Shown: positions 31,920 to 44,259, counted from the first letter of the stretch. The stretch is 64,000 nucleotides of DNA from Lysobacterales bacterium 63-13 (GCA_001899855.1 MKWR01000006.1:124001-188000), one strand, 5' to 3'. Program-made: numbers and translations. Notes: a model not told the origin generated them from the letters alone.

Positions 31920-33560
31920 TCAGGCCTTTTCCGACAGCGACGGGCGCGCAGGCAAGGTCGCCGATGCCGACAGGGTGATGCGAAAGCAGGCGCCGCCGCC
32001 GGCGACAGGAACATATTCCAGCGTGGCCTGGCTCGATTCGCACATCTGCTTGGCCAGATAGAGGCCAAGCCCGGTGCCATATTCGCTGGTGGTGAAGAAG
32101 GGATCGAAGATCTGCGCCGCCACCTTGGCCGGGATGCCGGGACCGCGATCCACGACCTCGAGCACGGGCGGGCCCTTGTCGCTGACCATGCGCGCCACCA
32201 CCACCACGCGTGCCACGGCACCCGGCTCGCGGCCATAGCGGATTGCATTCTGCACAAGGTTCCAGACCACCTGTTGCAGGTGCTGCGGATCGACCATCGC
32301 TTCGATCTGCCGATTCTGGGTGATCGCGCGCAGGTGATCCTGGCCGATGTCATTGCTTTGCTTGTAGTCCTCGACGAAGGCCAGTGCCCAGGCATTCAGA
32401 TCGATGCTTTCCGGACGCGAGCGCTCGCGCCGGGAGAGTTGCAGGATGTTTTCGATGACTTCGTTGGCGCGGGTGCAATGGTTGTTGACGATCTCGACAA
32501 GGCGCCGATCCTCTTCGTCCATGGTTTCCGATTCGGCCAGCAATTGCGCCGAATAGCGGATCGCGGCAAGTGGATTGCGGATCTCGTGGGCGATCGAGGC
32601 GGATAACCGGCCCAGCGATGCGAGGGTCATTTCCTCCGCCCGTCGCGACAGCAGCGAAGTGTCATCGAGGAAGATCAGGATGTGCGTGTCGTCGTTCGGT
32701 GCCATGCGCGAGAAGCGCGGAATCACTTCCGGAACATCCGCGGCCAGCGCCACCGGGTTCTGGTCGATGCGCCCGGAATGGCGCCAGTGGTAAAGGCGCC
32801 GCGACAATTCGGCAGCCACCTGGCCGAGATCGCGCTGGTTCGGCGAGGGATTGCCGATCAAATGCCAGGCCGATTCGTTGATGCGCAGGATATGGTTGGC
32901 GTCATCGACCAGCAGCACGCCGGTCTTCATGCGGCGGATGATCAGGTCGTTGACCTGCTCGAGGTTGAGCAGGTCAACGCCGCGCTGCTCGGCAAGCGCT
33001 TCGGTCTCGCGCATCTGCCGGCCCAGATAGGCACACAGCGCGGCGACGGCGACATAAGCCAGTCCGAACAGGCCGGCTTCAACAATGCTGCGCTCGGTCG
33101 GGATGTTGTTGAGCAGCGCCAGGAACGACGGTGCCATCACGCCCGCGGCGGCAAGCCCGGCGAGCAGCACCGAGTGTCGGAATGGCAGGAGCAGGGCGGC
33201 GACACCGACGTTGACCATCAGCATCATCGGAATCGAGCTGTGCCCGCCGCGAATCGAGAAAAGGACCAGTGAAGCCGCCACCACATCGATGGCCAGGGCA
33301 ACGCTGATGCTCATCTGCAGGTGCCGGCGCATTTGATCGGTCGAAATGACCAGGATCACGGCGACCGCGCAGTACATGAAGGCGACAGTCCGCCCGAGGC
33401 CTGAATGGGCGATGTTGAGCCAGTCGCCGGCCATCGGACTGAGGATCAGGCCGAGATAGACAACCGCTTCGAGCAGACGATAGAGATTGAAGAAATACAG
33501 CTCGCGCCGGGTAATGTCACCGGAGGAATCACTTGCGCGGCGCCCTTGTCGATCAACCAA
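31920..33560 (-). CDS. pilS: Sensor histidine kinase PilS
   Basis: A 546-residue inner-membrane kinase. Six hydrophobic segments lie in about 25-195, after the PilS-like opening RRELYFFNLYRLLEAVVYLGL. A PAS-like domain follows (about 210-300) and then the kinase core: H-box SIAHEIRNPLAAI (His near 320), N-box WNLVQNAIRYG, G1 DRGPGIPAK and G2 GTGLGLYLAK. PilS controls type IV pilin transcription through PilR. The likely start is a TTG at 33560 with GGGAG eight bases upstream; there is no in-frame ATG before the first membrane helix. pilR is not adjacent but lies at 44260. The 453-bp gap to sucC contains no other gene. Confidence 0.88.
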   Translation of the reverse strand: MVDRQGRRASDSSGDITRRELYFFNLYRLLEAVVYLGLILSPMAGDWLNIAHSGLGRTVAFMYCAVAVILVISTDQMRRHLQMSISVALAIDVVAASLVLFSIRGGHSSIPMMLMVNVGVAALLLPFRHSVLLAGLAAAGVMAPSFLALLNNIPTERSIVEAGLFGLAYVAVAALCAYLGRQMRETEALAEQRGVDLLNLEQVNDLIIRRMKTGVLLVDDANHILRINESAWHLIGNPSPNQRDLGQVAAELSRRLYHWRHSGRIDQNPVALAADVPEVIPRFSRMAPNDDTHILIFLDDTSLLSRRAEEMTLASLGRLSASIAHEIRNPLAAIRYSAQLLAESETMDEEDRRLVEIVNNHCTRANEVIENILQLSRRERSRPESIDLNAWALAFVEDYKQSNDIGQDHLRAITQNRQIEAMVDPQHLQQVVWNLVQNAIRYGREPGAVARVVVVARMVSDKGPPVLEVVDRGPGIPAKVAAQIFDPFFTTSEYGTGLGLYLAKQMCESSQATLEYVPVAGGGACFRITLSASATLPARPSLSEKA

Positions 33561-33864
33561 GATCCGTTCTCCCGTTCGCCCGAAACCCGTTTGATGCAGA
33601 ACAAGCGTGGCGTTTCAGCGCGACTGTACTTCAGAGTCCACCGCGGAGGCCATGCCGGCGACTGCCGGGCCAGCGAACACCCTTGGCAATGCTACCGCGT
33701 CAGGGCAGCGCCAGGGCGCGTGCGTCGACCGCCTGCCCGCGCGCGGCGGCAAGCGACCAGCGAAACATCCTGCCTGTGCCGCGCATGCTGCATGGCAACT
33801 TGAACAAATGGCGCAAAGTCGGTCGCGCAAAGCCCACGGCGGATCACCCGACGCGATCGGCTTT

Positions 33865-33893
33865 TTGCATTCGCAGCACGCTTTGCCCAAAAT
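33865..33893 (+). promoter_or_regulatory. Candidate sigma-70 promoter of sucCD
   Basis: TTGCAT (33865-33870) and CAAAAT (33888-33893) are 17 bp apart, about 120 bp upstream of the sucC start, in the divergent pilS/sucC gap (33561-34013). The rest of that 453-bp gap holds no gene I can support. A short Cys-rich open frame on the minus strand there is listed among the rejected items. Confidence 0.4.
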
Positions 33894-34013
33894 ACGCGCC
33901 CGCTCTGCGTGGTCGACCCGGTCTCCGGGCCCGATGCAATCCCCGCGCGACGTCTTGCGGCGGCGACCGGCATGCCAGGCCGTCATCCGCGTCACTCCCA
34001 TGAAGGTGCCTGC

Positions 34014-35180
34014 ATGAATTTCCATGAATACCAAGCCAAGGAACTGTTCGCCGAGTTCGGCATTCCGGTTCCCCCAGGAAAAATTGCTTCATCGCCCGAG
34101 CAGGCTGTCGATGCCGCCAAGGCGCTGGGCGGGACGCAATGGATGGTCAAGGCGCAGATCCATGCCGGCGGTCGCGGCAAGTCGGGTGGCGTCAAGTTCT
34201 GCAAGTCCACCGACGAGGTCAAGGCCGCCGCTGCCGGCATGCTCGGCCGCGACATGGAAACCTACCAGTCCGGCGGCCGCGCCTTGCCGGTGAACCTGGT
34301 CCTGGTCACCGATGCCGCTGACATCGCCAAGGAGCTGTACCTGTCGATCCTCGTCGATCGCGACAGCAAGGCGGTTTCGTTCATTGCCTCGGCCCAGGGC
34401 GGCGTCGACATCGAACAGGTCGCGCGCGAGACGCCGGAAGACATCCATACGATCGAAGTCAACTTCGTCGAGGGCCTGCAGCCCTACCAGTGCCGCAAGC
34501 TCGCCTTCGACATGGGCCTCGACGGCAAGCAGGCCAACCAGCTGACGAAGATCATGCTCGGCCTGTACAAGCTGTTCAACGAGCGCGACCTCGCCCTGGT
34601 CGAACTGAATCCGCTGGCGATTCTCGATTCCGGCGTGCTCATGGCACTGGACGGCAAGGTCAATTCGGATGACAACGCCGAATTCCGCCATCCGAAGCTG
34701 GCCGCCATGCGCGACCTGAGCCAGGAGGACGCCGCCGAAGCCGCTGCCGTGCAGCACAACCTCAACTACGTGACCATGGACGGCAACATCGGCTGCATGG
34801 TCAATGGTGCCGGCCTGGCCATGGCCACCATGGACGTGATCAAGCTCGCCGGTGGCGAACCGGCCAACTTCCTCGATGTCGGCGGCGGCGCCACCAAGGA
34901 ACGCGTGACCGAGGCGTTCAAGCTGATCCTGCGCTCGGACAAGGTGCAGGCGATCCTGGTCAACATCTTCGGCGGCATCGTGCGCTGCGACCTGATTGCC
35001 GAAGGCATCATCGCCGCGGTCAAGGAGGTTGGCCTGACGATTCCGGTGATCGTGCGCCTGCAAGGCACCAACGTGGAAAAGGGCCGCGAACTGCTGGCCA
35101 GTTCCGGGTTGGCGATCACGCCGGCCGACGACCTCAACGATGCGGCGCAGAAAGCCGTCGCCTCGGTCAAGGCCGCCTGA
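34014..35180 (+). CDS. sucC: Succinyl-CoA synthetase (ADP-forming), beta subunit
   Basis: A 388-residue protein, exactly the E. coli length, starting [20 protein letters not shown]. The ATP-grasp domain (about 1-240) and the CoA-ligase domain (about 245-388, [17 protein letters not shown]) are complete. With SucD it converts succinyl-CoA to succinate with substrate-level ATP formation in the TCA cycle. The frame is open upstream, but the ATG at 34014, preceded by GAAGGT, is the family start. sucD follows after 47 bp. Confidence 0.98.
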   Translation: MNFHEYQAKELFAEFGIPVPPGKIASSPEQAVDAAKALGGTQWMVKAQIHAGGRGKSGGVKFCKSTDEVKAAAAGMLGRDMETYQSGGRALPVNLVLVTDAADIAKELYLSILVDRDSKAVSFIASAQGGVDIEQVARETPEDIHTIEVNFVEGLQPYQCRKLAFDMGLDGKQANQLTKIMLGLYKLFNERDLALVELNPLAILDSGVLMALDGKVNSDDNAEFRHPKLAAMRDLSQEDAAEAAAVQHNLNYVTMDGNIGCMVNGAGLAMATMDVIKLAGGEPANFLDVGGGATKERVTEAFKLILRSDKVQAILVNIFGGIVRCDLIAEGIIAAVKEVGLTIPVIVRLQGTNVEKGRELLASSGLAITPADDLNDAAQKAVASVKAA

Positions 35181-35227
35181 GAACAACAAATCCATTGTAG
35201 GCACGCAGGAATTTCGAGGATCGATCC

Positions 35228-36100
<873 letters not shown>

Positions 36101-36121
36101 GGCGCACGCCCGGCAGACGCA

Positions 36122-36160
36122 AAACGAGCCGCTGGAGCGATCCGGCGGCTCGTTTGCTTT
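36122..36160 (+). terminator. Terminator of sucCD
   Basis: An 11-bp perfect stem AAACGAGCCGC/GCGGCTCGTTT (36122-36132, 36145-36155) is extended inward by GGA/TCC around GCGA and followed by GCTTTC. It lies 22 bp after the sucD stop. Confidence 0.75.
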
Positions 36161-36260
36161 CTGGACAGGGTAATTGCGGCAAGATGCGCAATCCGCACGG
36201 CACTCAAGCGTAGCCACGGCGGTGGATGGCGGAGATCGCGCTCGCACAAGCAGGGGCGTA

Positions 36261-38459
36261 ATGCGGATGCAAGGCAGCGACACCAGCAAGATTGCCAATC
36301 TGCCTGATCGCGCAGTCGTGCTGCCGGTCATTCCCGGCTATCGCATCGAGCGCCGGCTTGGCCTTGGCGGCATGGCCACGGTGTACCTGGCCGTGCAGGA
36401 ATCACTGGATCGCGAAGTGGCGATCAAGGTCATGCGCCCTTCCCGGCAGCTTGACGAGAAACAATCGCTGCGCTTCGAGCACGAGGCACGCATCATCGCC
36501 AAGCTGCAGCACCCGGGCATCATGGTCATCCATGAAGTCGGCCGCACGCAGCAGGGTGACCTCTATTACGTCATGCCGTACCTGGCCAGGGGCGACCTCA
36601 GCGTGCGCGATTATCGCGACGACGAACCCGGCCTGATCGCCTTGCTGCGCGCGCTGCTGGATGCGCTGGACTATGCGCATGCGCGTGGCATCGTGCACCG
36701 GGATGTGAAACCCGAGAACGTGTTGTTCGACAATGCCGATCGACCGCAGCTGGCGGATTTCGGCATCGCCCTGTCACGCGGTGAAGGCAATTCGCGCATC
36801 ACCGGAGACGGCATGGCAATTGGCAGCGGGGCGCAGATGAGTCCCGAACAGGCACGCGCGGACAAGGTCGACGGGCGTTCGGACCTGTACAGCCTCGGCG
36901 TCCTCACCTATGAGTTGCTGACCGGGGAGTTGCCCTTCAACTCAGCGGATTCGCTGTCCCTGGCGCTGATGCATGCGCAGGATCCGGTACCGCGACTGCC
37001 CGCAGAAAAGGCGCATTGGCAGGGTTTTATCGATTGCGCCATGGCGAAACAGCCCGAGCAGCGCTTTCGCAACGCACAGGCCATGCAGCGCGCACTCGAA
37101 CCCATTCGCCGCCATGCGCGCCGCTCGGCTGGCCCGTTCGGGCGCGTGCGGCATGCCATGAGCCATCGACCCGCCTTGCTTGTCGCCACCGGCTTGCTGC
37201 TCGCCGTATCCCTGGTTTCGCTGGCCCTGCCCTACTTTCGCCAGGCCACCCCATCGACCCCGGCAGGTTCTGTCGCCGCTGGCACCGAACCCGGCGAGGC
37301 GGCTGCGGACGACGGGCAGAAGTCACTCGCCGAACTGGATGCGCTGGCCAGCCAGCAGATGTCCATCGGCGCCCTGCTCACACCGGCGGGCGCGAATGCC
37401 GCGGAAACCTACCTGGTCATGCTGCGCCGCGATCCACAAAACCAGCAAGCCGTCGCCGGCATCGAATCGGTTGTCAGCGCATCGATTCCGTCCCTGACCG
37501 CAGCCGTCGACGCCGATGATCACGAGCAACTGCGCGAGCGCTACCTGCAGATTGAACTGGCGGCGGACAGCGCGAGGATTCGCGACAGGGACGCGTTCAC
37601 GCAACTGCGCGGAGCCTTGCGCGCAGCACTGCTGGCACGCGTTGGCAGCCTTGCCGCGAGTGGCCAGCGCGAGGTGGCCATGCGGCACATGGAACTGGCC
37701 GGCGAACTGGGTTTCGACGATGCCGGGTTCGCCGCCCTGGGCGAGCGCTTGCGCAACCAGCCCGTCGTCGGGCAAGCGCTGCGTGACGCCGGTGGCGAGG
37801 AGTTCATGTTCGTGCCCGAACGCATCAATGGAGCGGCCTTCGGCAAGGCCTTCCTGATGATGCGCGATGAAGTCAGCCGCAGCGCCTATGCCGAGTTCGT
37901 CCGCAGCAGCGGCCGCGAGGCCAGCCGCTGCCGCAACACCCTTTCGCCATTGCGCCTGTTTGATCGACGCGACTGGAAGGATCCGGGCTTCAAGCAATCC
38001 GGGCGTGACCCTGTCGTCTGCGTAAGCTACGCCGATGCGCGTGCCTATGCCGACTGGCTCGGTCGGCGCAGCGGAAAATCCTATCGATTGCCGAGCAAGG
38101 ACGAATGGCTGCACGCGGCGCGATCGCTGCCGGGCGGCGCGGCAACCTGCGCGCTCGGCAACATCCGCGACAAGCGTGCCGATGGCCCCGGCACTCGCCT
38201 GGACTGCGACGACGGTTACCCCAGGACCGCGCCGTCAGGCGCGTTCACCGCATCGAGCATCGGCATCAACGACTTGCGCGGCAATGTCGCCGAATGGACC
38301 TCGTCATGCCAGGCCGGCGGCGCCGGCACCTGCGAACGTCGCGCCGTGCTTGGCACATCCTGGCAGGATGATCCACAAGTGAGCCAGACCACGCAGCGCA
38401 TGCACGCGGCCGAGCGCGGCTACGACGATGTCGGATTCCGCCTGGTGCGTGATCCCTGA
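36261..38459 (+). CDS. Hanks-type Ser/Thr kinase fused to a SUMF1-like domain
   Basis: A 732-residue protein if started at the ATG at 36261. The kinase domain (about 30-290) has the glycine loop LGLGGMATVYLA, the VAIK lysine, HRDVKPENV and DFG (ADFGIAL), so it should be active. One membrane segment (about 305-328, PALLVATGLLLAVSLVSLAL) separates it from a periplasmic part. That part has an Ala/Glu/Arg-rich region (350-510) and a C-terminal SUMF1/FGE-like domain (about 515-732, ADWLGRRSGKSYRLPSKDEW, GINDLRGNVAEW, GFRLVRD). The usual RGGSW is LGTSW here, and I see no FGE-type catalytic cysteine pair, so a binding rather than oxidising role is likely. It is monocistronic, after the sucCD terminator. 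Confidence 0.9.
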   Translation: MRMQGSDTSKIANLPDRAVVLPVIPGYRIERRLGLGGMATVYLAVQESLDREVAIKVMRPSRQLDEKQSLRFEHEARIIAKLQHPGIMVIHEVGRTQQGDLYYVMPYLARGDLSVRDYRDDEPGLIALLRALLDALDYAHARGIVHRDVKPENVLFDNADRPQLADFGIALSRGEGNSRITGDGMAIGSGAQMSPEQARADKVDGRSDLYSLGVLTYELLTGELPFNSADSLSLALMHAQDPVPRLPAEKAHWQGFIDCAMAKQPEQRFRNAQAMQRALEPIRRHARRSAGPFGRVRHAMSHRPALLVATGLLLAVSLVSLALPYFRQATPSTPAGSVAAGTEPGEAAADDGQKSLAELDALASQQMSIGALLTPAGANAAETYLVMLRRDPQNQQAVAGIESVVSASIPSLTAAVDADDHEQLRERYLQIELAADSARIRDRDAFTQLRGALRAALLARVGSLAASGQREVAMRHMELAGELGFDDAGFAALGERLRNQPVVGQALRDAGGEEFMFVPERINGAAFGKAFLMMRDEVSRSAYAEFVRSSGREASRCRNTLSPLRLFDRRDWKDPGFKQSGRDPVVCVSYADARAYADWLGRRSGKSYRLPSKDEWLHAARSLPGGAATCALGNIRDKRADGPGTRLDCDDGYPRTAPSGAFTASSIGINDLRGNVAEWTSSCQAGGAGTCERRAVLGTSWQDDPQVSQTTQRMHAAERGYDDVGFRLVRDP

Positions 38460-38614
38460 CCCTCCTGCAGTGCCGACATCGTGCGTGCCGATGGCATAAT
38501 CCGCGCGGCCAGCGTCGGCAAACGCGTTGACGTGACTGCGCCTTTGACCGGCAACGCTGCGCAGGCATCACGCGCGCCGCGCACCAACGCTCCTCCAACC
38601 ACGGACACAGGCAC

Positions 38615-40258
38615 ATGCCGACACTCCGCGTCGCCCTGGCCCAGTTCGATTTCCCGGTCGGTGCAGTCGCCGGCAATGCCGCGCGCATCGCGTCGCTGAT
38701 CGCCAGCGCGCGCGATCAGCATCACGCCGACCTGATCGTCTTCCCGGAACTGGCCCTGAGCGGCTATCCGCCCGAAGACCTGCTGTTGCGACCAAGCTTC
38801 CTCGCCGCCTGCGAATCGGCCATGCAGGAGCTGGCGGCGAAGGTGCACGGGATCGTCGCCATGGTCGGTTGGCCGCAATCGGCCGGCGCGGTCGTCTACA
38901 ACGCGGTCAGCGTACTGCGTGATGGCGGCATTGAAACGACGTATCGAAAACGCGAGTTGCCCAACTATGCGGTGTTCGACGAGCGCCGCTATTTCGAGAT
39001 CGATGCCGATGGCGGCGCCTGCGTCGTCGAGATCAACGGCATCAAGGTCGGCGTGGTCATCTGCGAGGATCTGTGGTTTGCCGAGCCGCTGGCCGAAACA
39101 GCCGCGCGGGGCGCCGAGCTCGTCGTCGTGCCGAACGCCTCGCCGTTCGAGCACGGCAAGCTGGCGCGGCGTGATGCCTTGCTGGCGACGCGGGTGGCGG
39201 AAAGCGGGGTCGCCCTGGCCTATGTCAATGTCGTCGGTGGCCAGGACGCGGTGGTCTACGATGGCGCTTCGGTGCTGGCCGACGCCGACGGCACGATCCA
39301 TGCCGCCGCACGCGCATTCGAGGACCACCTGCTGGTTGCCGATTTCAATGCGCCGACACGGCGCTTCGAGTTGCGCGCGTGGCCCGCCGAGCATGATGAA
39401 AGCAAGCAGAGCCTGGCCTGGCGCGCCATCGTCCGCGGCACCCGCGACTATTGCCACAAGAACCATTTCCAAAAGGTCTGGATTGGCCTCTCGGGCGGCA
39501 TTGATTCGGCGCTGGTCCTCGCCATCGCCGTCGATGCGCTTGGCGCCGAGAACGTCACCGCCGTGCGCCTGCCCTCGCGCTACACCTCGGCACAAAGCAA
39601 CGATCTCGCCGAGGAGCAGGCGCGCGCGCTCGACGTGCGCATCGAGGTGGTGCCAATCGCCGCACCGTTGCGGGGGTTTCTCGACACTCTCGAACAGCTG
39701 TTCGTCGGGCTTCCTGCCGACACCACCGAGGAAAACCTGCAGTCGCGCTGTCGCGGGGTGATCCTGATGGCGCTTTCCAACAAGTTTGGCGGCCTCGTCC
39801 TGACCACCGGCAACAAGAGCGAATACGCGGTCGGCTATGCGACGATCTACGGCGACATGTGCGGCGGCTATGCGCCGATCAAGGATCTGTACAAGACCGA
39901 AGTCTTCGAACTGGCGCGCTGGCGCAATACGCAGGGAATCGGGAATGCGCAGAGTTGGACGATTCCGCCGCAAGTGATCGAACGTGCGCCCTCGGCGGAG
40001 CTGCGCGAGAACCAGACCGATCAGGATTCGCTGCCGCCGTATGACGTCCTCGACGCCATCCTCGAGCGCTATGTCGACGCCGAACAGTCGCGCGCGGATA
40101 TCGTCGCGGCAGGATTCGATGCCACCACGGTCGACCGCGTGATCCGCCTGGTACGCATCAGCGAGTGGAAACGCCAGCAGGCTGCGCCGGGACCAAAGGT
40201 GTCGCGCCGCGCCTTTGGTCGCGAGCGGCGCTACCCGATCAGCTCAGGCTGGAGCTGA
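38615..40258 (+). CDS. nadE: Glutamine-dependent NAD+ synthetase
   Basis: A 547-residue two-domain enzyme that amidates nicotinate adenine dinucleotide to NAD+. The N-terminal nitrilase-type glutaminase domain (about 1-250) has the triad in FPELALSGY (Glu), YRKRELPNY (Lys) and VVICEDLWF (Cys). The C-terminal synthetase domain (about 265-547) has the ATP loop GLSGGIDSALVLAIA and TTGNKSEYAVGYATIYGD. The gene converges with bamD, leaving a 19-bp gap. A CATAAT box at 38495-38500 might be its -10, but the -35 is poor. Confidence 0.97.
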   Translation: MPTLRVALAQFDFPVGAVAGNAARIASLIASARDQHHADLIVFPELALSGYPPEDLLLRPSFLAACESAMQELAAKVHGIVAMVGWPQSAGAVVYNAVSVLRDGGIETTYRKRELPNYAVFDERRYFEIDADGGACVVEINGIKVGVVICEDLWFAEPLAETAARGAELVVVPNASPFEHGKLARRDALLATRVAESGVALAYVNVVGGQDAVVYDGASVLADADGTIHAAARAFEDHLLVADFNAPTRRFELRAWPAEHDESKQSLAWRAIVRGTRDYCHKNHFQKVWIGLSGGIDSALVLAIAVDALGAENVTAVRLPSRYTSAQSNDLAEEQARALDVRIEVVPIAAPLRGFLDTLEQLFVGLPADTTEENLQSRCRGVILMALSNKFGGLVLTTGNKSEYAVGYATIYGDMCGGYAPIKDLYKTEVFELARWRNTQGIGNAQSWTIPPQVIERAPSAELRENQTDQDSLPPYDVLDAILERYVDAEQSRADIVAAGFDATTVDRVIRLVRISEWKRQQAAPGPKVSRRAFGRERRYPISSGWS

Positions 40259-40277
40259 GGCCGACGGCGCGCGGTCC

Positions 40278-41141
40278 TCAGCGCGTCTTGGTCAGCGGCT
40301 TGGCACCACGGTTGGACAGCGGCAGCAGCTTCCACAGGCTGGATCGCCACACCGGCCAGTCGCGCGTCAGCGACGGGTGATCCGGATAGTTGAGCTTGAG
40401 CACGCGCTCGGAATCGGCCGACAGCTTGTCCTGTCCGAGTTCGTGGTAGCTCTTCACCATGATCGCCAGGGCATCGCCGGTCTGCCGTGACTGGTCATAG
40501 GTCTCGAGGATGGTCTTGGCCCGGTTCGAGGCGGCGACATAGGCGCCCTGGCGCAGGTAGAACAAGGCCACGTTGAGCTCGGCCTGGGCCATGCCATTGC
40601 GCAGGTAGACCATGCGCTGCCGGGCATCCGCGGCGTAGCGGCTGTCCGGATGGCGCTTGACCAGGGCCGCCAGGTCGTCGAAGGACTGGCGCAGGAAGCT
40701 CTGGTCGCGCTGCGTCATGTCGAGGCCGGCGTAGCGTTCGAGCAGGCCTTCCTCGCGATCGAAATTGATCAGGCCGCGCAGGTAGTAGGCGTAATCAATG
40801 TGCTTGTGCGCCGGGTAGGTCTTGATGAAGCGGTTGACCGTCGAATAGGCATCGTCGGGCTTGTTCATCTTGTACTGGGCATAGGCCTGGTCGAGCTGGG
40901 CCTGTTCGGTGTACGGGCCGAACGGAAAGCGTGCGACCAGGCGCGTGAAGGTCTTCACGGCGACATCGTAGTCGCCCCGCTCGTTGGCGGCCTTGCCGCG
41001 CTCGTAGAGCTGTTCGACCGTGCCAACCTCGAGCGGGTCGGCCTTCTTCTTGCCAAACAGGGAACAACCGCCGACCAGGCTGACGGCGATCAGGATCAGG
41101 GCAATTCGGGTAATGACCCGGATTTGACGGGAAACTCGCAT
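40278..41141 (-). CDS. bamD: Outer membrane assembly lipoprotein BamD
   Basis: A 287-residue lipoprotein of the BAM complex, which folds beta-barrel proteins into the outer membrane. The signal sequence ends in the lipobox VGGC at about residue 26. Five TPR-like repeats follow, with [39 protein letters not shown] and [18 protein letters not shown]. The ATG at 41141 gives a normal lipoprotein signal. The open frame continues upstream into the rluD gene and is ignored there. No good Shine-Dalgarno is visible. It diverges from rluD, a neighbour of bamD in many gammaproteobacteria. Confidence 0.95.
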   Translation of the reverse strand: MRVSRQIRVITRIALILIAVSLVGGCSLFGKKKADPLEVGTVEQLYERGKAANERGDYDVAVKTFTRLVARFPFGPYTEQAQLDQAYAQYKMNKPDDAYSTVNRFIKTYPAHKHIDYAYYLRGLINFDREEGLLERYAGLDMTQRDQSFLRQSFDDLAALVKRHPDSRYAADARQRMVYLRNGMAQAELNVALFYLRQGAYVAASNRAKTILETYDQSRQTGDALAIMVKSYHELGQDKLSADSERVLKLNYPDHPSLTRDWPVWRSSLWKLLPLSNRGAKPLTKTR

Positions 41142-41324
41142 GCGGGGAGGGGCTCTGCGATGATGGAAGTCCGCGATCATACCCCGAACCCGCAATGCGC
41201 TGATCAAATCCCCGTTATGAGGCGTGGTGGATGGGCGATGTGTGGCGGCAGCCGATGCCTGCTGCCGCTGGCAGTTCCGGCCCCGGATCGCGGGGTTCCC
41301 CGTCCGCCCTGCCGAAAGACCACC

Positions 41325-42277
<953 letters not shown>

Positions 42278-42278
<1 letters not shown>

Positions 42279-43033
42279 TGGCGAATCCGCCCTGGCTGCT
42301 GCCGGACTGGCCCGCGCCGGCCAACATCCACGCGCGCATCACCACCCGGCAGACACCGGGCATCTCGTTGCCGCCGCGCGAACACTGCAACCTCGGCAAT
42401 CGTTGCGGCGACGATGCCGCGGCCGTGGCACACAATCGCGCCTCCCTGATCGATCTGCTGCAGTTGCCGGCCACGCCGATGTGGTTGCATCAGGTGCACG
42501 GCAGCGCTGTCCTCGATGCCGATGGCAGCGTCGCCAGTGGCGAGCCCGAGCCCGAGGCCGATGCCGCCATCACCCGCCAGTCCGGCGTCGTCCTCGCCGT
42601 GCTCACGGCCGACTGCCTGCCGGTTCTTTTCTGCACCGCGGACGCGGGCAAGATCGCCATTGCGCACGCCGGCTGGCGCGGCCTTGCCGGCGGCGTGCTC
42701 GAAGCAACCGTGGCCGCGCTCGATGCCGACCCCGCCGAAGTCCTGACCTGGTTCGGCCCGGCGATCGGTGCGGCTTCCTACGAGATTGGCGAGGAAGTGC
42801 GCCAGGCCTTCATCGACGCCGATGCCGACGCGGCATCCGCATTCACGGCGACCCGCCACGGTCACTGGCTGTGCGATCTCGACAGCCTCGCGCGCAGGCG
42901 CCTGGCCGCCATCGGCGTGACCCGGGTCAGTGGCGGCGGTTTCGACACGCGCCTGGATCCACGCTTCCATTCCTTCCGCGGTGACCCGCACTGCGGTCGC
43001 TTTGCCAGCCTGATCTGGCGCAGCGGCGGCTGA
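42278..43033 (+). CDS. pgeF: Purine nucleoside phosphorylase/peptidoglycan editing factor PgeF (YfiH family)
   Basis: A 251-residue Cu/Zn-binding protein of the YfiH/LACC1 family. The metal ligands lie in HQVHG, VLTADCLPVLF and AIAHAGWRGLAGGV. Family members act on purine nucleosides, and in E. coli the protein corrects mis-incorporated amino acids in peptidoglycan precursors. The ATG shares its first base with the rluD stop (TGATGG), so the two are translationally coupled. In E. coli clpB follows pgeF; here clpB lies about 10 kb away. Confidence 0.93.
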
Positions 43034-43114
43034 TCGACAGTGTGACGACGTACCGATCGGCCAGTCCTGCAACGGCGTAGGCTTGGATTTCCGGGGCAAT
43101 CAGGGGATCAACCG

Positions 43115-44140
43115 ATGAAGAGCTTTCTCTCTGCAATGCTGCTCGGCCTCGTCGCCGGCAATGCATCCGCCGCTGAAATGACCGTGCAGAACGACTCGCT
43201 GACCAATTTCGGCAGCGCGATCATCCAGGCCGGGTTTGTCGCCGGTGAACAGGGTGCCAGTTGGCTGACCTCGCCCTGCGACGGCAACATAGTCGCCGTG
43301 CAGGTCTTCTGGCTGTCGGCCACCGGCGCAACCGGACAACTGCTCGGCGATGCCATCAACATCTATCGATCCGGCACGTTCCCGACCCCGGGCGCGCTGG
43401 CCCAGGAGATCGCCGCGCCCTTGCTCACCGACGGCGTCATCAACGAGTACCGTTTTCTCGATGACAACAACACGGTCCCGCTGATCGTGCCGGTCACGAA
43501 CAATGAAACCTTTGTCGTCGCCTACCGGTTTTCCGAGAACCCTCTGCCCAGTGGCCCCAGCCTGGCGACTGATGCCGACGGCATCCACGGCGGGCGCAAT
43601 GCCATCTATGCCTCCCTCGGTCCCGGCAGCTTTTTCTGGTTTTCATCGGAGAGCCTTGGCGTCTCCGGAGACTGGGTGATCCGTGCCGTCGTTGATTGCC
43701 AGGCGGCCGGAGGCAGTGCCGATGTCTCGGCCGCAATCAGCACGACGCCTTCGCTGTACACGCCAGGCGCGGCAATCAGCCACACCATCACGATCGGCAA
43801 CGTGGGACCGGCGAATGCCCCAAGCGTCATCATCGTCGACGCGTTTCCAGCCGCCTACACGGGCACGACCTGGGCATGTGCGGCCAGTGCTGGCGCAACC
43901 TGCACCTCGGGCGGCAGCGGCAACATCTCGCAGGTGATCAACCTGCCGACCGGCAGCCATGTGACCTACACGGTCAATGCCACGGTTGCGGCGGGCACCA
44001 GCGGCATCCTTTCCAACACGGTGACGGCGGTGGTCAATACGCCGGCCAGCGACCCGAACACCGGCAACAACACGGCAACAGCCAATACCGCCCCCGAATC
44101 GGACCGGATCTTCGCCAGCAGCTTCGAAGCCACGCCATAG
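43115..44140 (+). CDS. Secreted DUF11-type protein with C-terminal IFxxSFE tag
   Basis: A 341-residue exported protein. AGGGGA precedes the ATG, and the signal peptide is MKSFLSAMLLGLVAGNASAAE. The first half (about 22-190) is a beta-rich domain I do not recognise, with two cysteines. The second half (about 195-320, ADVSAAISTTPSLYTPGAAISHTITIGNVG) is a DUF11/TIGR01451-like Ig-type domain ending SNTVTAVVNTPASDPNTGNNTATA. The last residues, DRIFASSFEATP, resemble the C-termini of three other secreted proteins in the window. It is probably periplasmic or surface-exposed. A weak hairpin (TTGCCG/CGGCAA, 44170-44192) followed by GTCTTT may terminate it. Confidence 0.85.
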   Translation: MKSFLSAMLLGLVAGNASAAEMTVQNDSLTNFGSAIIQAGFVAGEQGASWLTSPCDGNIVAVQVFWLSATGATGQLLGDAINIYRSGTFPTPGALAQEIAAPLLTDGVINEYRFLDDNNTVPLIVPVTNNETFVVAYRFSENPLPSGPSLATDADGIHGGRNAIYASLGPGSFFWFSSESLGVSGDWVIRAVVDCQAAGGSADVSAAISTTPSLYTPGAAISHTITIGNVGPANAPSVIIVDAFPAAYTGTTWACAASAGATCTSGGSGNISQVINLPTGSHVTYTVNATVAAGTSGILSNTVTAVVNTPASDPNTGNNTATANTAPESDRIFASSFEATP

Positions 44141-44259
44141 GCCATCTGCCGCTTGCCTGGACGGCCTGATTGCCGAGGCGGCCCTGCGGCAAGTCTTTGC
44201 CTTCCCATCCGGCGCAGATTAACCTTGTGCGTTGCGACCGCTGCACATCGAACGAGAGC

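Noticed and set aside
33615-34034. A Cys-rich minus-strand frame in the pilS/sucC gap (CCECKKP and CAICSSCH)
   Set aside because: It overlaps the sucC start, has no family-like order of CxxC pairs and no Shine-Dalgarno. I could not separate it from chance.
44150-44180. A sigma-54-like promoter upstream of pilR (TGGACGGCCTGATTGC)
   Set aside because: The GG and GC elements are 11 bp apart where sigma-54 requires 10.
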